64,000 nucleotides of DNA, taken from positions 2,666,001 through 2,730,000 of the forward strand of contig JAYJMM010000094.1 in assembly GCA_037349105.1 (NCBI GenBank). The letters run 5' to 3'. Shown piece by piece: positions 24,352 through 34,410 of the stretch (its first letter is position 1; every line of letters starts with the position of its first letter). Position numbers and translations under genes: made by a program. The notes under the pieces were generated by a model. The model made no database searches and was not told the DNA's origin. It saw only the letters and a list, made by a program, of their open reading frames with translations. Source of the DNA: Limnomonas spitsbergensis. Taxonomy: Eukaryota; Chlorophyta; Chlorophyceae; Chlamydomonadales.

Positions 24352-27183
24352 GGGAAGGGCCTGGGGGGGGGGGGGGCATTGCAAGGCTGAGCGGGGAGGG
24401 ACGTGACAGGGATGTCCCTGCGGTAGAACTGGTTCTGTACGTCAGCCCGCTCCAGTTTTGAAGGTGGCGTTTTGAAGGAGGATCAGCTGCGGCGGGATGA
24501 AACACCGCACACGGGGAGCATCCAATCATGTCTCCCTCGGGGGTTGGTTTCAAAGATATCATATAACATGCAATGAAAGCCAGCTTTGGACATCCAGCCT
24601 GAGGACACCCAGTCAGCTTTGGACACCTTGCAACAGCTCTGTTGACGATGGAGAATGCAAACAGCTGTGCCCGTTCTACGAATATGGAGGCCCCCCTGCC
24701 AGCGTCTTCTCCCATGGGTTTGCTGGCTGTTTCAATTTACTCGGGAGGCAGTTCTGTTTCCTCACGTCTTCAGGGCATGAGCGGAGCAGGGATCAGCAGG
24801 ACCCCTGCGCATTCCCTGTTGTTGGGCACTACCAGGTGGTCATGACCACTCGGTCTAGGCATGCATCCTCACTCCCGATTTGCAAGGCCTGGAATGGGGC
24901 CATCTTTCCCAAACAGTGGATGGGATCAGCCTGGGGGACCAGCCTTGCGAGTTTGGGGGAATCTGCTATTCTTGCCAGGTGATGAACTTATTTTTGATTG
25001 GGTCGTGTGTGGCCAGGTGCATGCAGGTGTCAGGTTTTCCCTGCACTGCTTTTGATAATGCCTGATGTCACCAGGTTTATGTCACCACCACAACCTCCAC
25101 TCCCAAAGGTTGAGAATTAAATATCGAGGTGAGCATGTTCTCAAGGCATTTTTTGCCTCAGGCTTCTTAAGTTATTTTGAAGAGGGATGCATGACCTGCC
25201 ATGCTGGTACCAGTCCTGCAGACCGGCCAGAGGAGGTTTCCTATTGAGAGTGCTCCGCTCCCTGTGGAAGATGCCCCATTGTTGCTCTTGGCTGGGAGCA
25301 TTCAGCGTGTTTATTGTAAATTGGCATCGAAACTCAAGATAATGCTATCATTTTGTTGCGACCCTCATGCTGTACATGCCGCTGTAGGTGTACATGTAAG
25401 GTCAACGTGTTTATCTTATGCATGGCTTTTACGCCGATTCATATTTATTTCACGTTGTCGAGGGAAAAGGGGTACGCTGGATTTGATCCGGAGAGCATGC
25501 GCCCTAGTTGTCTCCCTCCTTCTCAGTCCAAGCTGTAAGGACCAAGTGTCCATTTGAATTCCGTACCTTCGCTGTTGCCTGGGCAGCCCTGTACAAGTTT
25601 AAACATTCTGTGAGTATTTGTGATTCAGAGGCGCCTGTGATTGCAATTGTGGTTGCTGCCATGGCTGTGAGCGCATATGTCTTGATAGTTTTGGTGACCG
25701 CTGGACAAAACGTATTTTTGTGTGTCAGCGTTTACCCCGCGTGTCTTTTGCTAGGGACATTGAGACAGGATAGTGCGCAGTGTGCTGTTGTCTTTTCTAG
25801 AAGCGCCTTGAAGGTGATGACCAGCGTTTTGCTGGAATATCCAGCATAATGGGATGATTAGCTTATTACTGGTACGCGCCTTTCCAATGAACGTTATTTT
25901 TGCAACATCATGATCAGGCATAGATTAAGGATGTTGTGCTGTCCCTGTCTTCATGATTGATTACAGAGATTTTTGCGATTCTTTCAGATAGGGGCGCACA
26001 TGGGAGGCTAGGGACTTGAACCCACGAACCACGTGTACTAGCAGCAGTACAAGAAAGTCACTCGAATGTCAATTTATCCGCGCTTTTATATGCGTGTATT
26101 ATCATCCCACCACCTTCCTCACCTAGGTCATGATCCCTTTTTCCTGGGATCAGCTTTGTATTTATGCCAAAAGGCACACACCTCTGTTACTTTTTATGTC
26201 CCGATGGTTGTCTTCCAATTAAAAAGAAAGAACGTTACTTATTTGCTTTGGCATTGCTTCAAACGAGCTCGCCCTTGCTACCCTCTTTGCCAGTGATGTT
26301 GCTGTTGCCATTGCCCAGCTATAAATCGATGTTTTCCTGGTTGCCGTGTTTTGTCAGTTTTTTAACCTAAGGCTGTTGCTATTTTAACCCGAACACTTCC
26401 TCGTGTAAATGTCGTCATACCTTAAGCAGTAGGGTGCTGACGTCTGGAGGGGATGTCCTTTGCCAAGAGATGTATCAGCTTGGCTGTGCGTGTGGCTGTG
26501 ACCCACTGCCCTCTTCCAATCCCTGTCCAGTAATTGCCTGGAGTATACGAGACTGACACCACCGAGACTGCATACGGGTATATTCATTGGCATCCTTCGC
26601 TTTTATGTGGCTTCCGTTTCTTCTGCTTCATGACATGTCTCTTTGCCCTCGGCTTCTTTTGTCTGGTTTGCTTTTCGTGACTTCTGTGCATTCCTTGTCT
26701 GTTATACCCGCTGGACCTTTGTCTTGGTAGTTTGCTTTACACCGTAGTAGTTCCGATCGATGTATAAAACAATACACGGTGAAAAAGACCGATAACGGCA
26801 GCATCCCAGCAGAGGCATCCCAGCATTTTTAAAAGTATGACCCCACCAGTATAGATAGCCTTTCAGTGCACAAAGGAAGGGCTCCTCAGCTGAATTATAA
26901 CCATCCCATTTTTTTTTTTTTTTTTTTTTTATTCATTTTTTAAATAATGTTGTTGATTGGGCCGACCATGCAGGCCCAAGATTTTGCTGCTTAATCTTAT
27001 GGTCTGCTTGGGTCCAAGCAGACCATAAGTAGTTGGGTAAGGTGGAGGAGTCTCTACCTCGGCTTTCAAAATGGCGTGAAGGAAAAAAAACCAATGACGG
27101 ATTGTGGGCAACATATGAGGGCTCAGCTTTCAGGCCCCACACAGCTTAAAGTGACGCATTGCCATTACCATAGCAAACGTCCC
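24352..27183. other. Spacer between convergent genes; T22 tract and hairpin
   Basis: The first kilobase is probably 3' UTR and flank of the phosphodiesterase. It holds open frames around 24497-24982 without recognisable homology. A pure T run occupies 26909-26930. A perfect 16-bp hairpin (26996-27011 with 27014-27029, CTTATGGTCTGCTTGG, 2-base centre) lies 155 bases beyond the NIPSNAP stop. No gene is supported. Confidence 0.4.
26996..27029. repeat. Perfect 16-bp hairpin near the NIPSNAP 3' end
   Basis: CTTATGGTCTGCTTGG at 26996-27011 faces its exact complement CCAAGCAGACCATAAG at 27014-27029. In the NIPSNAP transcript sense it lies downstream of the stop codon, so it could act in 3' end formation; a transposon remnant is equally possible. 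Confidence 0.75.
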
Positions 27184-28881
27184 CTACTTCCAAGGCGAAA
27201 ACGTCATTGGCTTGAGAAATGTCGATGTGAAGTTTTGTACTCCTGGGGTAACGGCAGTCATGGTCTCTTTCCACTTGGGCACTTGCCTGGCCGCCTGCCG
27301 GGCCCTGCAACAGAACCAAGCAGATTGACATCAGGCATGTATGGGAATGTGGGCGGGGGGACACACCGCATCCAGACACAGAGAAAACCCCTAGCACAAA
27401 GACACACCCTCGTTCTCTCCCTAATTAAGGCTGTGCAGCTTCCTGCGTCACTCCTCCCTATCCGCAAAGAAAGAAAGAAAGACTCCTCCTCTGCCGAAGC
27501 AGGTGGCGTGATGGGTTGGGGAGTCCCTAGGCCGCAGCTTTAGACGTCCCCGATGGTCCCCTATCCGCATAATCAAACACGCATTGAGGCATACCAGAGA
27601 GACCTAATGTGCGCTTTGGGAATCAGGAACAATTGAAACCAATCAAAAAATTGAAACAAACTTGTCCTCTTCTTGCCCCAGTCCTACTGGGGACCCACGG
27701 CCCTGAGGCAGCCCAGTCACAATGATTTACGAGTGCACCAATGTGAGATGTAATCTCTGAACCTCAAGTGCACACTCCAGCCTGGTTTCAGCCCTGCTCC
27801 AACCTGCCTCGTATCAGTGGATTAGGCCTGAGCCGGAGGGCTTGGGTGCCGAAAGGTTCGAAACATTTCATGAAGTAGCACCCTCAGAGCGTACATAACC
27901 CTCAGAGCGTACATAACCCTCACCTGATGCAAGCCTGGGCCGAGGGGTATCTCCACAGTTCAATCACATTGTTCAGCATTCCAACGTCCGTGTGTCCAAA
28001 GAAGACCAGCTGGCCCTCGGGATCCGCGGCAATCTTGTCTGGGAGCCTGGCAGAGGGATTGGGGTTCAAACTTGAAATACATCCGGCAGAGAATGGCCAA
28101 TCCATTGGGACATGACGTGCTTGTTACTGTGACACCATGCTTTCTGTCCGGAAATCCCCTTTGGAACATCATGAGTCAGGTCAACAGAAACCCAATCTGT
28201 GTAGGCTTCTGCTATTTGCCCCCTCTGATTTGTACCCTGTGATTCATGTAACAGTAAATGAGCCCTCACCCTATTTTGAATGCCTCGATGAGCTTGGGGA
28301 CCTGCCCATGGCCGGGGTGCATCTGGTAAGTGCGCATCTCGTAGATTGTCTGCTTAGGGGAGAGGTGCGTATGCAGGGTAAGGGGCGGGTCACATATGAG
28401 CACATTTGGCAACACACACAAAAATCAACGACGGGCCAGAAAGGGCGCTTAAGCTCTGTTTGTTGAGTTGGCGCGTGGCTGGGGGGTTCCAGCAGAACCA
28501 CCCAACCAGATTTCCCTTCCTGACTGAGAGCTCCTCATATGTTCATTTGAACTAGGCATCGGCATTCAAAACATGAACTGCTAGCATGTTCAAGCGGAGT
28601 ATGATTAAGGGCCGGAGGTCTTGGCAGGGCGTCCAACATCACAATTGTTGGAACAGCATCATCGCATCCACACAAAAGCTAAGGTCATGTCATAGTGTGA
28701 ACATAACGGACGGAGGAAAGCCATCCTGACAGCAAATAGTATTGCTGGCAGTCCTGACACTAGGTACTTTTACACTCACACTTGGGCTGGCCGGGGGCGA
28801 CTTGTACTGGTGTGTGGGGGGCAGGCCCACAGCCTCATACACACCCCCAGCTTCAAGCATGATCTTGTTCTCCTACACAAG

Positions 28882-28913
<32 letters not shown>

Positions 28914-31479
28914 GTTGCAGAGGAGGGGGGCATGGAAGGAGCGGAGGCTCTTTGAGGAGTACCGACAGAGGAGTGTACAAGACCTGCGGGGTCCTAAGCC
29001 CTTTCCCCGAAACCTTTTAACCCTAAGCAGGTGCCCTGAGGAGCCTAGCCTGGCACAGCAGTGTGACCAACTCAAAAGCGTCTAACCATAATTCAGGTGT
29101 GCGTTTTTGCACTGCCCATGGAGCCCCAGCAGGTGCATATGACCTGCAATGACAACCTGCACCCCAAACTACAGCACTAGACTGGACGTGGGCAAAAGAT
29201 ATTTATTTCAGATTGGACATATTACCGCTCCATGCCTCTATGCCCACCTGATGCTGTAGGTAAGGACGGGACAGCTCTATGAACTTCTTCCACTGAGCAT
29301 CCGCGCCGGCAGCAGCCCTCACAGCATCACGCTCGTCAAAATCCTGTCATGCATCAAATCAATATTTTGAATGATTACATCCGCAGCCCGAGGATGGGTC
29401 CGGTTTGGTCACTCAGCACCATCATTCAACACTATCGCACCCATGGCACACTCGGTTTCCTATGCAATGAGCAATTGGGATCAGGGTTTTAGGTTCATCC
29501 TTCACCCTAATGTGCAATGTGTGCCCAGGCTATCAAGTCCCCAGGTCGCTGCAGCCTGAGATGCTCTTGAAGCCGACTCAGAGACAGGTGGCAAGAATTT
29601 AGTGTGAAAGCTATTTTAAGGCAACAGATGTTATTCGTCATGTTTTGCTTGTCCTATGCGCTGTCAAAGTACGAGTTTCAGCGCTGTCTGGCTGTGTGCA
29701 CGCCGAGCTTTGTTTCTACCTGGCACAAGGTTTCGCATCAGGAGAGGTCACAAACGGGCACACACCCTCATGGGCTTAATGGTACTACTCCTTGAACAGG
29801 TTTGTGTGTGGTTGTATGTGGTGTGTATGCGAGTGCATTTGGTTCCTGCAGATCTTGTAGTGGTACAAGTAGGTTCAGGGTTTAGGGGTACTGCGGACCT
29901 TGCAGTGGTACATGTGGGTTTAAAATGAAAACCGCGATAGGGTTTAGGGTTGAGGGGAACTGCGGACCTTGTAGTGGTACATGTGGGTGATCTTGTGTAA
30001 GGGGCTGCCAACATCGACGGTGAAGATTCTGCGAGGTGTCCAGGGGCATGCAGGCAGCGCTCACAACTGCTTGGCGCCCAGTGGGGGGAAATGAAAAAAA
30101 CATTGGGGACCGGGGCCCTGGTGCATCTCCTATTAACCAGGGTCTAAATCTGGATAAGGGAGCAGCATGACACCTTATTAGTCTGGCAGACCCGTTTTGA
30201 TGCGCCCTGCAAGCACCATGCACATCCGGTGTAGAGGAATATGGATGGCAACATGCACATCCGGTGTAGAGGAATATGGATGGCACCATGCACATCCGGT
30301 GTAGAGGAATATGGATGGCAACATGCACATCCGGTGTAGAGGAATATGGATGGCACCATGCACATCCGGTGTAGAGGAATATGGATGGCACCATGCACAT
30401 CCGGTGTAGAGGAATATGGATGGCACCATGCACATCCGGTGTAGAGGAATATGGATGGCAACATGCACATCCGGTGTAGAGGAATATGGATGGCACCATG
30501 CACATCCGGTGTAGAGGAATATGGATGGCACCATGCACATCCGGTGTAGAGGAATATGGATGGCAACATGCACATCCGGTGTAGAGGAATATGGATGGCA
30601 ACATGCACATCCGGTGTAGAGGAATATGGATGGCACCATGCACATCCGGTGTAGAGGAATATGGATGGCACCATGCACATCCGGTGTAGAGGAATATGGA
30701 TGGCAACATGCACATCCGGTGTAGAGGAATATGGATGGCAACATGCACATCCGGTGTAGAGGAATATGGATGGCAACATGCACATCCGGACTAGATGACA
30801 GCATGACATAGTACCCTGGTGGTCCTTCTGAGCCTCATGTGTCCCGGTACCTCCCATGCGCATGGTTAGATCAAGCTCAGTTGAGCAGGGTAATGAAGTT
30901 GTAAGGCAGCGGCAACATGCGTTACCTCCTAAATTCTAACATGCCCGGCTGGATGCTACGCTTATTATCCAGGGCAAGAGGATAGGGAAGTCCTCCATTC
31001 AGTCACATGCGGCTTCGAACACAAAACCAGTCCTGCATGCACAACTGGATATGATGGCAGTCTGACCAGCTGAATGATGGCTGGTCTGTGGAGAGGAGTC
31101 TACCGAACCTTACGAGACGCAATTGGATGGATCATGGATGCGTAGATGGCGTAACAGCAACTGACCCCAGCAACGGCAGCAAGGCCTTGCGCGTGTCCGC
31201 GAACTCAACCGCCAGCTTGGCGTACGCGGCCATACCGTCGGGCTTGATCGTGTACTCTCGGACCTCGATCAGGCCACGTGGGTAGATCGAGCCCACGCCT
31301 GTTGCAGCTGCCGAGCTGGCTTGAGCAGAGTTGGATGAGGTCGATAGCGCTCGGTCCCAGTGCTGCTGCGATTGAGACAGTGACAACGCCCCAGGCATCA
31401 GCCCAGCCCGCGAGGGGCTAGGCTGCAAGGCTACAGCAGCAACAGAGCGCAGCAATCGTGATATAAGAGTAGTACTCAT
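27184..31479 (-). CDS. NIPSNAP family protein, probably mitochondrial
   Basis: Seven exons with consistent phase give 295 residues, the usual family size: 31166-31479, 29968-30028, 29248-29343, 28780-28872, 28270-28349, 27924-28046, 27184-27304. The first about 60 residues are Arg/Ser/Ala-rich without acidic residues, as in a mitochondrial presequence. The two ferredoxin-like NIPSNAP repeats are clear: repeat 1 has IEVREYTIKPDGM, THMYHYKDFDERD and WKKFIEL; repeat 2 has IYEMRTYQMHPGH, GMLNNVIELWRYPS and the C-terminal FTSTFLKPMTFSPWK. NIPSNAPs are mitochondrial proteins implicated in mitophagy signalling and metabolism; the biochemical activity is unknown. Oddities: donor GTCAGT on exon 1 and GTCCGC on exon 2, a pure C30 polypyrimidine tract before exon 4, and a 35-bp minisatellite in intron 1. 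It converges on the phosphodiesterase. Confidence 0.95.
28881..28910. repeat. G30 homopolymer at a NIPSNAP splice acceptor
   Basis: Thirty consecutive G on the plus strand, i.e. C30 in the transcript, ending eight bases from the 3' end of intron 3 (exon 4 begins at 28872). It presumably serves as the polypyrimidine tract. The length is likely to be polymorphic or mis-sequenced. Confidence 0.95.
29847..29995. repeat. Three partial copies of NIPSNAP exon 2 end plus donor
   Basis: CTTGTAGTGGTACAAGTAGG (from about 29855), CTTGCAGTGGTACATGTGGG (from about 29899) and CTTGTAGTGGTACATGTGGG (29969-29988) are direct repeats, with GTACTGCGGAC or GAACTGCGGAC before the last two. The last is the functional exon end (HMYHYK and donor GTCCGC); the others lie downstream in intron 2 in transcript sense. 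Confidence 0.75.
30212..30790. repeat. 35-bp minisatellite, about 17 copies (NIPSNAP intron 1)
   Basis: The unit contains ATGCACATCCGGTGTAGAGG and AATATGGATGGCA. Copies are identical except for one A/C position (GGCAAC versus GGCACC). The 35-bp period leaves all three minus frames open, which produces spurious ORFs of 200-290 codons. Confidence 0.95.
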
Positions 31480-32185
31480 CCTTCACATGCAATTTTGCAC
31501 AGAAAACGAACTGACAAATACTCTTTCCGGTCGACGGTCGGGCCTGATCTCGCCAGGTCGCACATTTGGTCTCGGAGCTATATGCGTATGCGTCATACGT
31601 CACGTCAAGGGCGGGGTTCGGCAGGACGCACAGTTACGTTTGAGGTTGCGTATGGCAGTTGCGTTTGGCCTATTGACGTATATATTTATGACGTATATAT
31701 TGGGTTGCGTTTGGATTTATGACGTATATATTGGGTGGTTGGAGGGTGCTTCGGGTCCTGCGAAGGGTGCTTCACAGTGTGGGACGTGACAGAACCAGGG
31801 GATACAATCGGACAAGCCAACCTACCCCCCCTCCGGACCCTGAAACCCTCTAATGCGTTAGAATCTAACGCTGTCACCTTACGACACTCACCTGAATTGT
31901 TGTTGTATTGTTATTGTATTATTCGGTTAGCCTGAGTGGCTATTACTGCAGTGTCCCTTTCCTTTGATCGCAGGAACCCAGCCGTGTTACGACTCCATGA
32001 CCATGCATGAGGGCACTGAGGTCCACCATTGTAGCCTTGCTTGCATGAGGAGCTCACCGAACCGTTGTTCAAGTGCCCTCACTAGGGGCTCATTAGAAGG
32101 GCAAATGGCGGTGTCTACAAGAAATTATGCAAAACTCTCTCGCCAACTCTCATCATTTCTCTTGATGGCGACTGGCGAGGATCAT
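31480..32185. other. NIPSNAP 5' flank
   Basis: It contains a direct 21-bp repeat TTTATGACGTATATATTGGG (31687 and 31716) and no supported gene. A promoter for the minus-strand NIPSNAP gene is expected here, but no clear element can be named. Confidence 0.4.
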
Positions 32186-33060
32186 TAGGTCAATGACATT
32201 ACACCTCTGGGCCTGCAGCCATGGCGGCTGACATGCAACTCGCTGTCAGGCAGGGCACCGGAGGGCGCAATTGGTGCAGTGAATTGCTATGTGCCTTGCT
32301 CGAGCTGGATCTGGGATCAGCCGTCCCCAATCTGCGGCCGAGCCTTTTTGAGCAGGGCTCAGAGGTGTTAAGTCATTGACCTGTCAGAGACGTGCTAGCA
32401 CTAGTTGATGCAGCATAAGAGCGGGCGCAGCTGGAAGAGGGGACCCCAGAGATCCTGCCACTGAACACAGGTCTGCGGCTGCCTACCGCACCTGGTTTCA
32501 TTTAACGGTGGGCGCCGTGCTGGCGTAGGCCAGGGGCCGCAGGGAGTGTGCTTGCGTGCGCTCGAACTTAAGGCTGCTGCTTGGTGCCGTCAGCACGGCC
32601 GACACTCGAAGACGGCGCAACGGTCAGCAGCGTGACAGACGGTGCTGCCAGCCATGTTGGGCTAGGGGAGAAGGCGAGCATGTGGATGATGCGTTGCATG
32701 CATGATTTCAATGCCCTAGCGTGCTAGATCAACTTAGGGAGCGGGGATGGGCATGTCCTCCGAACGGTGCTAGAGACTTCTTCCAGTTGTACCGGGGCAA
32801 GCTTGGGTGGGGTGCCTTGGCTTTTGTGGAAGACGTGGTAGATATCATTGAGGCGTAGACGTTTGTTTTTCTTCCAGAGGCTGGAACTTCCTTTGCCTTT
32901 ATTTCCCAACCTTTTGCCCATCCCTTCACTTTATTTTCCACTTTTCCTCCTCCCCTCCCCCCCCTCCTGCCCCCTGCTGTTTGTTTCGTTCTTTCCCCCC
33001 AACTCTTTAGTTGGGCGCCTACGCAGCCGAGCCTTTTTGAGCAGGGCACAGAGGTGTAAC
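32186..33060 (+). mobile_element. Dispersed ORF-family element, copy A
   Basis: It begins with the end motif GGTCAATGACATTACACCTC, then a Met-Ala-Ala-Asp-Met-Gln-Leu start (32221) shared with 55266. It ends with a conserved coding tail: GKLGWG, then LAFVEDVVDIIEA and a TAG at 32856-32858. A pyrimidine-rich stretch (32865-33005) follows, then GTTGGGCGCC...GAGCCTTTTTGAGCAGGGC. The ORF is interrupted in this copy. The family looks like a retroelement or other mobile element, but I see no reverse transcriptase or transposase. Confidence 0.55.
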
Positions 33061-33114
33061 GTCATTGACCTCTGGGCCTGCTATTAAGGCTCGGCCGCGT
33101 GGGCGCCCAACTGT
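33013..33114. repeat. Long hairpin formed by two inverted family ends
   Basis: GTTGGGCGCC...GCCGAGCC (33013-33035) is mirrored by GGCTCGGC...GGCGCCCAAC (33090-33114). The inner part pairs as well (CAGAGGT with ACCTCTG), leaving GTAACGTCATTG as the apex. Copies A and B meet here tail to tail. Confidence 0.75.
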
Positions 33115-33480
33115 CCCGTTGGGAGAAAAGAAAAGGAACTGAAGGTAAGAGGGAAAATAGGAAGAAGGATAATTACATAAAGGAGAAAATACGAAATACC
33201 CCCCCCGCAAAGGAAAAGACAGCCCAAAGTACCCCTGCCCATCTCAGGCCTCCAACAAGAAAGCAAGAGAGAGAAAAAAAGGAAAAAAAATACCTATTCC
33301 CCAAGAAGGCAAATAAAAGCAACAAACTAGGCCTCACCAATGCCTACCACTTCCTCAACGAAAGTCAGAGCCTCCCACCCAAGCCTGCCCCGGTACAGCT
33401 GTTGAAAGTCCGTGACATTTGGGCGCTTACGCGGCCGAGCCTTGAGCAGGGCCAAGAGGTGTTATGTCATTGACACTGGG
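33061..33480 (-). mobile_element. Dispersed ORF-family element, copy B (3' part)
   Basis: Inverted relative to copy A. Reading the minus strand, an open segment encodes EALTFVEEVVGIGEA and stops at 33327-33329, then an A-rich (plus-strand) stretch leads to the same GGGCGCC end. A further end motif in plus orientation lies at 33420-33475 (GCGGCCGAGCCTTGAGCAGG). Only the last part of the ORF remains. Confidence 0.5.
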
Positions 33481-33627
33481 TACCGGTACTAGGAGTACTC
33501 ACTAGTGATGTTCAAAAGGAGATTGAAACAATGAAATGCTGGGAAGCTTCGTAGTGCACCCTCCATGGAGCACATGCTGATGCATACACATTGTTCATTA
33601 CCCTGGAGGAGGATCCTGCACCTCTAC

Positions 33628-34410
33628 CTAACCTACCCTGACAGCTTTGCTGATGAGCACATTCCGCAAGACGGCGACCCTCTCCCCTGTGCGCACAAGC
33701 ACATTCGCCACGAAGCAATACTGCTCCCTCTTGGTTGTGGAAGGATCATGCACAAACAGGCTCAGGTAGGCTTTGCTCCCCACGACACTGACGAGATGCT
33801 CATGCTGAGGTGCCAGTGAGAAGCGTTGTTCAGGATGTTCTTGGCTCAGTTGATACTTGGCCCCAACATTCACAGCTGCATTTGTGACGCCAGCGTCGAA
33901 CCCGCCTCTCCAACTCGTGAGGATCGTGTTGTCTGGATTCATCTTCACTCGGACTAGCAGCTCCACGTCCATCTTGTTGACAACAGTAATCTTTAGGTCT
34001 GGGCAGAAGCAACACCAAGCAAAAGCACCACTGTTAACTGTGCTCATTCTTGGCCCCATGGCAGGCTCCCGGTCCACCAGCAGCTTGGTAAGCGCGTTGT
34101 ACATGCACACCAGCCGTTCCCTCTTGCCCTTGCCCATCACGGTGGGTGGACCAGGCGTCCATAGGCCAATGCACTGATCCAACCCCGGGGCAAGCGTGCT
34201 ATATCTTGCAAACAGCTCTTTCTCCAGGTCCTTCAGCTTGGCAACTGTGATGCTAGGGGCCTCCATGTCCGATTTCACCCTTCCCGCAAGATGAGCTTGC
34301 TTGATCAGCGTGACCACCATTGCCTCGAGCGCTCTTTCATTGATTGGATCGCAGATGAACGTGCCCTCCCTACTCAGGAAGCCCATCAGCGGCAACGGAA
34401 AGACTGACAT
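33628..34410 (-). CDS. Orphan protein, single-exon ORF
   Basis: An uninterrupted 260-codon frame from the ATG at 34408-34410 (MSVFPLPLMGFL). The frame stays open to 34620, but a CCACCAG acceptor-like site directly precedes this ATG, so an upstream exon is possible. Residues about 10-45 suggest a helix (INERALEAMVVTLIKQAHLA). The C-terminal half is rich in beta-type segments (DLKITVVNKMDVELLVRV, CFVANVLVRTGERVAVLRNV), which suggests a beta-sandwich; that is inference. No family recognised. Its 5' flank (34520-34660) is duplicated in diverged form at 34710-34915. It ends next to the copy A/B cluster and may belong to a mobile unit. Confidence 0.6.
   Translation of the reverse strand: MSVFPLPLMGFLSREGTFICDPINERALEAMVVTLIKQAHLAGRVKSDMEAPSITVAKLKDLEKELFARYSTLAPGLDQCIGLWTPGPPTVMGKGKRERLVCMYNALTKLLVDREPAMGPRMSTVNSGAFAWCCFCPDLKITVVNKMDVELLVRVKMNPDNTILTSWRGGFDAGVTNAAVNVGAKYQLSQEHPEQRFSLAPQHEHLVSVVGSKAYLSLFVHDPSTTKREQYCFVANVLVRTGERVAVLRNVLISKAVRVG

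Noticed and set aside
24497..24982. 161-codon ORF downstream of the phosphodiesterase
   Set aside because: Two frames are equally open here, there is no homology, and it lies where the 3' UTR is expected.
25985..26045. tRNA gene suggested by GGTTCAAGTCCC on the minus strand
   Set aside because: No acceptor stem, D-arm or anticodon arm can be folded around the B-box-like word.
29882..30863. Three overlapping 200-290 codon minus-strand ORFs
   Set aside because: All come from the 35-bp intronic minisatellite, which opens all three frames. They are part of NIPSNAP intron 1.
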